Source: Hypoxylon rubiginosum
Taxonomy: Eukaryota > Ascomycota > Sordariomycetes > Xylariales > Hypoxylaceae
NCBI GenBank assembly: GCA_902806565.1
Contig: CADCXA010000058.1
Coordinates: 186,001 to 250,000, forward strand
Length of the DNA stretch: 64,000 bases
Reading direction: 5' to 3'
Shown here: positions 21,847 through 31,895 of the stretch, in pieces
How the letters are laid out: every line of letters begins with the position of its first letter
Position numbering within the stretch: the stretch's first letter is position 1
Position numbers and translations under genes: made by a program
Notes under the pieces: generated by a model
Seen by the model: the letters and a program-made list of their open reading frames with translations, nothing else
Databases searched by the model: none
What the model was told of the DNA's origin: nothing

Positions 21847-24443
21847 GAGGTAGAACGAAATGCTAAGGTGATAAGCTACACGTTGACAGCAGCAAGATGC
21901 GAGATTGAGCACATATGATTCCGTCTTGATAAGCAACACAAGATGTGTAGCGCCACTCAGTAGGAATATCTAACTAGAGGTTAGGGGGAACAGACGTATT
22001 TGATAGTAGGGACTTCCGTGGTCACTAGTGAGATTAAAAGGGTCATATAAGCTGATGCGAGGTTATCGTGACTGGCGTTTTACCAAGGATGCCCAGGATA
22101 TAAACCCAAGTTAGGGCTCGATCTAGATGCACGTGTTAGAAACCCCATTTTAGGAAGGTGATAGGAAACGCCCGTAAGTTCATGAGATATCGGTAATTTT
22201 TTCCTGGACCGTTTAACATTGGTCGCGAGTGTATCGGCATGATGTTCAAGTTAGGATATGGAGGATTCGAAATCGAAATGTTCGAATATTCTGCCCTACG
22301 AAATATACCCTACTTACGTATTATATTCCGCCTCAGATGCATCAAATGGTAGGCAAGCGCATGCAAACGCATTTCAGCTAGGGCGATCAGCTTTCCGTGT
22401 CGATCGACCCTCTTCTTATCAAGACCTCTGGCGACGGCATAGTCTATTTTGAACAGACACGAACTGTTATGATTTCAGATTTCATGAGAAGAGCGGAACA
22501 CTACACTGGATTTGTTATGCCTCGGTCGACATAGAGTAAGATATGTCGGGGTTAAGTTGGACGGAGCTGAGCTGAGAGGAGGAGGCTAGAAGCTGGGAAG
22601 AGCTGGGGTTGGGCGGGGAGAGCCGATGCGGTCTAAGGCAAGAGTATTTCCATTTTAGGGGGATGGTATACGGTCTTACCGTGCCCTTCAGCTTCTTGTA
22701 CCTTGGTAGTATCCTAGAAGTACCTGTAATATCTTGTTGCCTTTGACTTAATTCAAAGAATGTGACCAATAGCAGCCTGTGAGCGACACCAGCCGTATGG
22801 GTTCCTCCCCGTGTCTGCAGATGCATCGCATATCCATTTTGATTACTACTGTATGTAGCTGAGCCTCGAGGCCTCCTCATAGGATGACGGCGAATTCCTA
22901 ATATATGTAGGATTGTTCAAAGTCGAAGAGAAAGATAGAAAGGAGTGGACGTGCAAGGAGTACAACATGAAAGTTAACCGTCGAATCTAGGAACTCAGCG
23001 CACCTAGGCACACATTACATTATATTGGCGTAGGTTACCTTCTTCAGCGTCCTCGGGTGATCCCCACAGTTCATGGATGTACATAAATAGGATATTTGTA
23101 CGTAAATACATCTTCTGTACCTTGATCCACGACTCCCCGCCATATCAGATCTCCGGCGTGGCCCACGTGAGTGATGCGCGTGAAGTGCGGATATGCTGCA
23201 TCCAAGCTGCTAGTAGGATTATGTAGAGCCCCTAAGTTGTTAATAACAGCTTTGACACTGATACTGATATCGATATTGACTTGTGCTGACCTGTGCTACC
23301 TCGGCGCTTTGCCCGGGCTGTTACATGCGAAATACCTAGCACTTACAGATAACTAGCCGAAGCAACATCGTGTCCTTCTCGTCATTCGTTCCGCTTCGGG
23401 TGCGGTGCGCCTATCAGTACGTACCAAGCAGCCAAGGAGAACTGGGAGAACAAGGGACGGAAAAGGGGACAAGGGGGGGCTATCCCGGGCTTTATCCCCG
23501 GTCTTCCTGCTAGTAACGGGCAGAAGAAGGTTACATCAGATTTCTTCGTTATCATTGAATATTGTCCAATCAGAAAAGCGGCCCTCATGCTTGGCATCAG
23601 GTAGGGTCTCGGCGCTCCGTTCCTTTGGGAATACCGGCCTAGATTTTTATCTCTGATGATTTCCTGGCATCACCACCAGCTCTATGTACTCGGATCAGAC
23701 GTGGTCTCGTTGTCAGTGTCGTGGGTTACCGTAGAACTCATATAACTCGTACAAGTGTACTACAGCAGTACATATATTGGGACTGGAGAGCTTTCTGAGC
23801 TCTCACACCGGTAATCGGCAGCATCATCGGCTCCTATCTGGCGAGTCTGCGATTCTGGCTACTACATGTATGTACCGTCAGCTATGTAGTGGCGGGTTCT
23901 CACATTTCGCCTTGATCGTTGATTGACCACTCAGCTCAGAGAATCAAGGTTTCTACTTTCTACGTATCACTGATGGATTCATGGGTGGCGTACTATCAGC
24001 AAGCCGGGCTTGTCTGATTAGATAGGGTTGCCTTCCCCTTCTAGAAGACCTCCATAGCTTTAGCGTTGACAGGGTTCCATCTAGACCACGCGATCGCCGC
24101 CAGTGTACGATTTGCCCACCGAGGCTGACCTTGGAAAGAAAAAAAAGTATTAAAATTCCCTGTGTCCTCCAATCTGGAGAAGCAGGTCGATCGTTCTTGA
24201 TGCTCTGATCCGCGTCTCGCTAATCGCCGAAGCTCTCTATCGAGTCTTTTATTTTCTTTCCACTCTCTTTTCTCCCTCGCTTTACTCGCGCGTTGAGTTC
24301 TCACGAACATAACGTGGTCGCCCACCCCACATTCGGTTGGGAACGAGGATTAAATTTCTCCGAGTCGCGTCCAACTAAGATAGGAAGAGGAGAAGAGGGG
24401 GGAAAAATTTGCCAAGGAACATTTCTCTCTCACCTCGGTGTCG
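21847..24443. other. Gene-poor spacer, 2.6 kb
   Basis: No gene supported. A purine-rich GAGCTGAG/GGAGGAGG stretch lies around 22562-22625. The last 200 bases before the nucleoside transporter are TC-rich and probably its leader. Confidence 0.45.
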
Positions 24444-26571
24444 ATGAGTTCCCCTGAGGTCAAGGGCCTCACCGGCCACAATGCCTCGAGCCAAGAGGGT
24501 GTGGTTCCTAACCCAGATCCTGCTCTGGAGTTCGCAAACGAGCACCAGCACGAGCACCTGCATCATGGTGGACTAGCTGCGAATCCCGTCAACCACCCGG
24601 ACGAATTAATATACTCGACCGCTACGCCAGACAAGGACCTGGAGAAGCCACGGGACTACGCCGCCGCCGAAAAGTCAGTTACCGACGAGGATAGTGGGAA
24701 TGTCGGCAACATTCACGGCCACGAGACCGACGACAGGAGGAAGCAATTTATTCGTCGCTGGTACCGAATATTGAGGCCTTATATCCACTTCTTTATCTGG
24801 GCTGTCTTCACGGCGTAAGTCTTGTCAAGACTCTTGAATGAAACATGACCACAGATAGTTGCGCACAAAGTCGCGATGCTGACACAGCTTCTTCCTTCAG
24901 ATGGTGGATCTTCGGCCTCGTTCGTTTCCGGAACGAGAAGAACTGGCTTATCCCGTTCCTGCTGTACCTCGCCATCACGCTTCGCATCATCACCCTCTGG
25001 ATCCCCGTCAAGTATGTCATGAAGCCTGTCAAACTCATCTGGCACCATACTGCTTACAGGGGCTACGAGATGATCCCGAAGAGACTGCACAAGCCACTCG
25101 CTGCCGTCGTCACCGTCGGCGTCTTCTTGATTGGCTCTATGGTACCCGAGGAAACTGGCGAAAATACTCGCGCCCGTCGCGCGCAGTCTCTATTCGGTCT
25201 GATCGTTATGATCGCCGTGATGAGTGCGACTTCGAGGAAGTTCAGCAAGATTCCTTGGCACACTGTTATAGGTAAGCGATTCGAATGTCACCAATACTAG
25301 CCCAAATATCTCCCTTGAGGAGTTCGTATCAAATCTTCAAGTTCATTAGCTAACACCCTCAAGGCGGAATGCTCACCCAGTTCATCATTGCCGTCTTCGT
25401 CTTGCGAACCCAGGCTGGTTATGATATTTTCAGCTTCATCTCTGAATTGGCTCGGACTTTGCTAGGCTTTGCCAACCAGGGTGTTGTTTTCCTAACGGAC
25501 GATACGGTTCCTCAGCTCGGCTGGTTCTTCACGGGTGTTGTGCCGCCTATCATCTTCTTCGTCGCGCTGGTAGCCCTTTGTTACCACGTCGGTCTCATCC
25601 AATGGTTCGTCGGAAAGTTCGCCGTCTTTTTCTTCTGGACTCTTCGTGTTTCGGGTGCCGAAGCCGTGGTTGCTGCTGCGACCCCCTTCATCGGACAGGG
25701 TGAGTCGGCTATGCTGGTGCGCCCGTTCGTGCCACACATGACTCTAGCCGAGATCCATCAGATCATGACGTGTGGTTTTGCCACTATTGCCGGTTCCGTC
25801 CTGGTGGCTTACATCGGTCTCGGCTTGAACCCTCAGGCATTGGTGTCGTCCTGCATCATGTCTATCCCGGCGTCCCTAGCTGTATCGAAGATGCGATACC
25901 CTGAAACGGAGGAGACGTTGACGTCCGGCCGCGTCGTCATCCCGGATGACGAAGAACACAGAGCCGCCAATGCTTTGCACGCCTTCGCCAACGGTGCTTG
26001 GCTCGGCTTGAAGATTGCCGGCATGATCGTGGCTACGCTTCTCTGCATTATCGCATTCGTCGGTCTGATCAACGGTCTGCTCACGTGGTGGGGTGGCTAC
26101 TGGGGCATTGCGAATCCTCCTTTGACAATCCAGTTTATCCTCGGCTACCTCTTCTACCCAGTTGCTTGGCTACTCGGTGTTCCGAACGATTACCTCTTGC
26201 AAGTCGGAGAACTTATTGGGCAGAAGATCATCATCAACGAGTTCGCCGCCTTCACTGCCCTCCAGTCCGATGAACGCTACTCTCTGATGAGCCCGCGAGC
26301 TAAGCTCATTGCAACATATGCCTGCTGCGTAAGTCATATTCCTGCCGTGCTTTACTTAGTGGCTGGTGCTAATGTTAGATTACAGGGTTTCGGAAACATT
26401 GGTTCTCTCGGTACCCAGATTGGTGTGTTGTCCCAGATCGCTCCTGGCCGTGCTGGAGACGTCTCTAGGGTTGCTATCTCGGCCTTGGTTGCTGGTATCA
26501 TCGCCACTTTGACGTCTGCCAGTGTTGCCGGCATGCTGTATACCGATACGATAGGAACTCCTCTTACATAG
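24444..26571 (+). CDS. Concentrative nucleoside transporter (CNT family)
   Basis: Four exons, 24444-24814, 24901-25271, 25364-26328 and 26386-26571, give 630 residues. The start is the ATG at 24444; the GTG two codons earlier is rejected. Residues 1-110 are polar, with a His-rich stretch, and face the cytosol by analogy. Many hydrophobic helices follow. Diagnostic blocks are GQGESAML, MTCGFATIAGSVL and GQKIIINEFAAF, close to the CNT signature that ends NEFVA. Splicing joins YACC to GFGNIGSLG, the conserved last-helix region. Family knowledge: CNT proteins import nucleosides with sodium or protons at the plasma membrane. The last intron (57 nt) is in frame and stop-free, so retention would insert 19 residues. 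Confidence 0.92.
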
Positions 26572-26805
26572 TCATGGTTATCGCGATCGATGGACTGGGT
26601 AGAAACTGTGTAGGAGGGAAAAGGTGTAATAAACATGTATATGAAAAGAAAAGAAATATTCAATAGCTGGAAGAGAAACATTCAAAGCACCTCGCCCCGA
26701 TATCGTCCCGGTATCCCCAGAGCAACAACCGCCTCAGGGCACCTTCCCCCCACCAAAGGGTTATATATCATAATTGGCGTACCATTTTCCAACAATTCAA
26801 TACAA

Positions 26806-27001
26806 GCTGCGGTGGTCTAATGGTAATGACGTCGGAACAGCAGCTTGAGGCTTCCACTAGATCTCTAAAACGCGGATGCCAGACACCACAGACGAACCTT
26901 GTGGATGCCGGGCACAGCGAGGGGATTTAGTGGATGCTATCACTCGTGGTAGCCGTGAGCATCTGCTCACCGGAAGTGCCAGTTCGAATCTGGCCCGCGG
27001 C
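26806..27001 (+). tRNA. tRNA-like Pol III gene, probably with a long intron; isotype unresolved
   Basis: The first seven bases, GCTGCGG, pair with CCGCGGC at 26995-27001 (one G-U), as an acceptor stem. TGGTCTAATGG at 26813-26823 fits the A box and a D arm (GTC/GAC stem). GCCAG-TTCGAAT-CTGGC at 26978-26994 is a perfect T arm and B box. A TATA-like stretch lies about 45 bases upstream and a T6 run just downstream. Between D arm and T arm are about 148 bases, far more than a mature tRNA needs, so an intron of roughly 120 nt is inferred. I could not place the anticodon loop convincingly: the candidate stem TCGGA/ACCGG has a mismatch and lacks U33. A tRNA-derived non-coding RNA is the alternative. 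Confidence 0.5.
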
Positions 27002-27458
27002 AATTTCAATTCTTTTTTCTTCTTTTTTTCTTTTTTGTTGCCGTTCCTCGTCGCCCGACGCCCGTCTCACTCCCTACCTACGTAATGGCGCCTTCATCGT
27101 CATCATATTGAATTACAAGGCGGATTGGCACTAACCACTGCTACCCAATCATCCTATGCTCGTTTCTTTATAGCGTCTGATTAGAGAACCATCTTAGGTA
27201 CCACCTGTATTTGTAAAAGCTCCTGATTAAAGGCCTGGATGGAAGACATCTGGGAGTGTGGATGATCGATTGCTTTGATTTGGTAATGAAATCTATACTA
27301 AAACGCCCATCGCATGTAGCTTGACCATTAACTAGAACCGCGGATGTCATTCTGTACCGTTTCCTTCCCACATACACACACCATCGTGACCATCTCGAAA
27401 CATACCAAGGGTCTATCTAAAATGGAACATAGTTCCCGGCGGGTAAGTTCGTCCAGAA
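27002..27458. other. Spacer after tRNA-like gene
   Basis: Apart from the T-rich stretch to 27036, nothing is recognised before the 3' end of the Fig1 gene. Confidence 0.5.
27013..27018 (+). terminator. Pol III terminator (T6) of tRNA-like gene
   Basis: A run of six T lies 12 bases after the acceptor stem, with more T-runs to 27036. Confidence 0.6.
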
Positions 27459-28512
27459 TTAGCGCTGAAAATTGTTGAGCATGATTGGTGGGAAGCTAAA
27501 AGGATGAAAGGGGTTTGTCTCATCGGGGCTCCGCCGTACGAAGATCACGCCTAGTATCATATAAAACAAGGTGGTGCAGGCGGCGGAGGCGTCCTGGATG
27601 ATGTATTGTAGGTTAGTGCGCTGGATGAAAATGTCGTCGTCGAGCAACCGGGAATCCTCGGCCATGTCTCCGCCGAGCAACGCATTCGCCGCTTGCCGCG
27701 ACCCGATGTTGGTTACTAGTGCCAATGCGATAGCGAAGGAGCTGAAGAGCACGGATGTCAGGACCGTCGCCTTGTAGCGCCGCTTCGGCGAGGCCGCGGT
27801 GACGGCGACGAGGAGCATGATGCCGCTGATGATGAAGAGGAGGAAGGATACGAGGGGCGGCTCCCAGTTGAACACGTCGGCCTGCAGGTGTTGGGCAACT
27901 GGAAGCATTTTGCTCAGGACATCCTCGAGACTTTCCGTCGGATCGTCTACGACGTTCAGCTTCTCTCGGAATTCCTCGTTCAGGTCGCTGATGTCCGATG
28001 CTCTCATGTTCATGACGCAGTGCGACTGAGGTCCGTTGGATGAACTGCCAGGTCCCGCGGCAGAAGGGGGAGCTGACGTAATGACACAACCGCCTGTCGA
28101 TGCAGCGTTAGCTGTTGTCTAGGTACTTAGGGGTACGTAGAGTGGGTCGATTAGCGAGCTTACCAAAGTATCCAAGCCGAAGGTGATAATCATATGTCCC
28201 GTTGACATAGAGTTCGGCGAGGAAGAGGTTGCTGATCGCGGGGCTGTTGGATATGCAGCCAACCATGACGAAGACTAGGTTCTCTGTGTTAGGCTGACGA
28301 TGATGCCACTATCATGGGATGGGATAAATCACCTCCAAGGACGGCAGCAGCAAGAAACGCTAGCACAGTAAGAAGCGCGAAGCATGGTTTCGACCACCGG
28401 CGGGAGGTATCTACGGTAATGTGAGTTAGTTCTTAGATATAGTCCCCGCAAGTTGAGTAGTATGCCTACCTTTGTGATCGTCCGGAGTCTGAGGATGATG
28501 TGACTTTGCCAT
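27459..28512 (-). CDS. Fig1-type four-helix membrane protein
   Basis: Four exons, 28512-28470, 28410-28333, 28283-28164 and 28093-27459, give 291 residues; every join keeps frame with GT-AG borders. A helix near residues 20-40 (CFALLTVLAFLAAAVLG) is followed by an extracellular loop with LRLGYFGGCV and a later SHCV, the GYFGxC...C arrangement of the Fig1/Dni (claudin-like) family. Three more hydrophobic helices follow in the last exon (VSFLLFIISGIMLLVAV, VLTSVLFSSFAIALALV, CTTLFYMILGVIFV). Family knowledge: Fig1 supports calcium influx and membrane fusion during mating and hyphal growth. The exact paralogue is not certain, but the fold assignment is strong. Confidence 0.8.
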
Positions 28513-29483
28513 GGTATCGATTATGTACGAAGATATCTGGTTAATGTGGATTTAGACAGTGGAATATGCTTCTCTGCTCCTCCTCTTCTCTTACATGTCT
28601 AGTCTGTCTTATTGACTAGACTTATATAAGACGAGAATCCTTTCGTAAGAACGATAGGACTAGGTGATCCAGCCCGTCCCCGCGGACCAGCTGCAGATAT
28701 AACACTGTGTTATGCTGCTCCACCCCCGAGCTCATATGAGTCATGTTCGCCTAGTCCCGTCCGTGTCCGTGATACACGGAGCCTGGTTCGATGTAGGTCG
28801 AATGAAGCATCATTACCTGTTCCACGGACTGACTTCTTCGGGCAAGCGATAAGGGGGCCGAATCCGCCTTGCAGCCCGTGGTGAGACATAGCGATCGAGA
28901 CTAGAAGCTAGGAGCCGGCGAACTAGATACGTTTGATCTTGCATCGACGTATGGTTAGGAGATGCAGTAGTCCTCTAACTAGTATACTAGCACCACGACC
29001 ATACAGCCACGCCGTGTGTAATGGTTCACAACATAGACGGGAGTTAACAGCAAACATCGATTGGTATCGGGAAAGGTTACATTGAATCGGGTTATAGCAG
29101 GTTGCATGCCTTGTATTCTCCGTTGTTCTAGAGAGCAAGGCTGTACTGATTGTATAGGGGCAAAGGGGTAACGGTGATTGTAATAGCTGCTAGAGGCTTG
29201 CATGAAGTATGCGTGATGAGATTAGGCTGACAAGACCGAATCCACCGTAAAATATGCACACGAGCCTTAGAAAGAGTTAAGAGTTAGTATCGCGTATATG
29301 CGCATATAGCTAGACCACTCCCGGTTCCTCACTTGAAGAACGGTTGTAACCGAGACCTATGGATGACAGCATACCTTCTTGTAGGTTACTTAGGAACCTA
29401 CCTAGGTACGTTACGCATACCGTTGAACCAAGTCTCTCATATCACCAAGAATCCTGCTAACTGTTAGTTGTTACTCGTAAGGT
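28513..29483. other. Spacer, 1 kb
   Basis: No gene recognised. Includes a perfect TACCTAGGTA palindrome at 29399. Confidence 0.5.
29399..29408. repeat. Palindrome TACCTAGGTA, copy 2
   Basis: Perfect copy inside a run of related CCTA/TAGG elements at 29382-29410. Confidence 0.8.
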
Positions 29484-30591
29484 CTAGTGATAACGAAGAA
29501 CAAACTGTTCTCTTAGCTGGTGATCCTGTGGGAAGAGGGCTGATACGTGAGTGTTAAATCTTCTGTTTCTCCGAAGTTAGGTATGCACACATAGAAGGGG
29601 GAGAGATCGAAAACTTGACGTACAGCTTGTAAAGATCTAGACGACCATCATAATCTTCCACCGGCTCTGATATATTTATGTATTTATGGTAGGCTTCGAG
29701 GTAATCAGACCCGAATCTGTTACATGTCGGACGCCATTGACCAAATTCGTCTGGGACGTATTAGGCTGGCTTTCTGTCTTGAAAGGGTTTATAAAGTAGG
29801 TACTTACATTCATTGTGGGCATAGAAGCAGCATGCATCGAAGATAATAGGACTACCCGTGTTCGAATCAGTGCCAGAATTGGCGTACCACAGGTCCCCGT
29901 GGACGAGAGATGGTTTAATGCTACGACCTTCGCTTTCGAGTGGCCGGAGCAAGCGGGGGATAACTCGGCCGAAGACGGCCGGAACGAGCACATCAAACTC
30001 TGGATCGTGTCCCTTGGCTTTGATCTCGTGGTCAAGCGCCATTCGAAGATTTTCGGTGAAGAGAGTCTCCCAGCTGTCGTTCCACTCCGTGTACTGAGGT
30101 AGGTTACCGCTGTATGTAGACATGTGAAACCCAAACTTTCCTGTCGGCGACTTGCTTCTCTGATGTAACTCGGCGAGACTCGTGGCAAACACCTGAACGT
30201 TAGGCATACTGCCAAGCATCTCACGGAACTCGCACAGGAAGAAGTAAGTGGCCGGTTTTGCTTGGTACGCCCCATGTGCGATCGGCTTCGGCGCAAAAGT
30301 CGGCATAACTTTGTGTATGGCTTTCATGGACTCGTATTCACTCTCAACCATATTCTTCCCGGTATCTCCTGAGAGGGCCTTGATAAAGAAAGATATATGT
30401 TTGCCATCGATGAGTTTAACATTGATCCGGCCGGTGCTAGCCCAGAAGCTGATTCCATGACTTTCAGTCGATAGGACTAACGCGCCCGTTGGTAGTTCTG
30501 CAGCGGTTCTTAGCAAGGAACGCGCGATAACAAGAGCTGTTCGACCGACTCGTTGCAACAGCGGGATCAACCCAAGTGTCTCCTCTCCCAA
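29484..30591 (-). CDS. Fructosamine/ketosamine-3-kinase-like protein
   Basis: Three exons, 30591-29808, 29750-29624 and 29562-29484, give 329 residues. The joins restore AHNEYEFGQWRP and LYKLRFNTHVSALFP, both matching the family. The kinase core includes LPTGALVLSTESHG, FFIKALSG with the ATP-binding lysine, ESEYESM with the helix C glutamate, and LVHGDLWYAN, the catalytic HGDLW motif; FDACCFYAHNE holds the metal-binding aspartate. Family knowledge: FN3K enzymes phosphorylate ketoamines on glycated proteins or small amines, which destabilises them and so repairs glycation. The substrate is unknown here. A Rib2-type deaminase gene lies 285 bp upstream on the same strand. Confidence 0.88.
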
Positions 30592-30875
30592 ATTGGATAC
30601 TTTTGGTATCTTTATGTTCCATGATTTATTTGTGTCTACTTCTAACGAGTGAGATTTAGATTTAGCGAAAGAAGGGAATGAATTAGATGTCTATTCTGAA
30701 TGCAATCATGAAAGAGTTAGTGGTAGCGCTAGCGGACCGGGCCGCTTCAAATAGTGGGCTTGCGCCCGCTAAATTGAAATACACTTCAGCTTAGGTACAG
30801 CAGGCGTCACACTCAATCTAGAATTCAGGGCCCAGGCCGACGATTTAAACAGCAACTTGAATATGTGATTATCAA

Positions 30876-31430
30876 TTATTTCTCGTGTCCCGTCATAGCA
30901 ACTTTCAAAATGCGATCTTGTAAACCCTCGACGAAGACCATTTGAATGCCAGCCTTTTCCAACCTGCTCCGACCGGAATTCGCAGCGATGAATGTATCTG
31001 GTTCTTCAATCCCGACGTACACTGTTTTCACAGCGCCGTCCAGGCCAATGATTCTATCGACACAAGATCTATTGCCGGACAGCCTGCTGTTGCATGGTTC
31101 CATGGTTGTGTATAAAACGGTGTTTGGCGGCAAGACATCGCCAATTCGCTCTTCCTTGACGCCGTATTGGTTGGCAATTTTAATGAAGCAGCAATGCTCC
31201 GCGTGGGTCCGTCCTGGGTCGCCTGGCCTGTCGCCAGGTAATTCTAACGAGTATCCAGTAGATAGGACCTGGCCAGTCTCTGCGTCGACGAGACATGCGC
31301 CTACGCAAAACTTGTCAGCCTGTGGCGGTGATAGGCGCGCCGCCTCCAGGGCGTATTCCATGAACGCCCTGTGATTTCCAGGCGCGATAACGGGGTGAGT
31401 CCCCACAGGTGCCATTCGGGCGCTGAACAC
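30876..31430 (-). CDS. Stand-alone RibD/Rib2-type pyrimidine deaminase
   Basis: A single exon for 184 residues. The zinc-binding motif is RTHAEH (HAE, with the catalytic glutamate) and, further on, TTMEPCNSRLSGNRSC, where the second cysteine lies eight residues after the first, as in RibD/Rib2-like deaminases. KTVYVGIEEPDTF and NSGRSRLEKAGI also resemble the deaminase domain of DRAP deaminase (yeast Rib2). In yeast that domain is fused to a pseudouridine synthase domain and acts in riboflavin synthesis; here it stands alone. Whether this is the riboflavin enzyme, a paralogue or a repair enzyme cannot be told. The start may be codon 1 or codon 6. Confidence 0.82.
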   Translation of the reverse strand: MFSARMAPVGTHPVIAPGNHRAFMEYALEAARLSPPQADKFCVGACLVDAETGQVLSTGYSLELPGDRPGDPGRTHAEHCCFIKIANQYGVKEERIGDVLPPNTVLYTTMEPCNSRLSGNRSCVDRIIGLDGAVKTVYVGIEEPDTFIAANSGRSRLEKAGIQMVFVEGLQDRILKVAMTGHEK

Positions 31431-31895
31431 GCTGATGAATCTGTCTCGGTCTGGTGTGAGTCGCTAAATTATTGGCTAAATCACCTAGGAAGAGCAGCAG
31501 GATGTCTCGAGTGGTTCTAGAATGGAAATGCTCCTAAAATATTGCATTTACGTCCTACCACAGGCGCCCACCCCTCTTGTATTTAATGCATGTTGGTTGA
31601 CAAGTGGCCCAAATCGGGCCGGCATGATCACGTTACTATTATGCCTCGGGCCTCCTTCTCCTAGGTATCATGGATCTTCAAAGATTGAGTAGTGAAGTGC
31701 TGAGCATATATTCTGTCAGGCCGTGCTGTCCTACGATAAAACCTTCCGCTTGGCCAGTCTGCTCGAATGGTCTCCGTCTGAGTAGATCGAGCACCATTCC
31801 GGTAGAGAAAATATGGTATGCTCTCCTTCATGATCGCGAATTTCTGGTCCCCATTCCTATCTACAGCAGCCTAGCTGTAACTGACATATCCGTAG
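31431..31895. other. Divergent spacer before the NLR gene
   Basis: Must contain the first exon of the NLR gene, which could not be fixed. An ATG at 31670 opens a frame with a GTATGC donor at 31816, but joining it to the acceptor at 31990 would drop residues that look conserved. Confidence 0.4.

Noticed and set aside
24438..24443. GTG two codons upstream as start of the nucleoside transporter
   Set aside because: A normal ATG follows at 24444; non-ATG starts are rare in these fungi.
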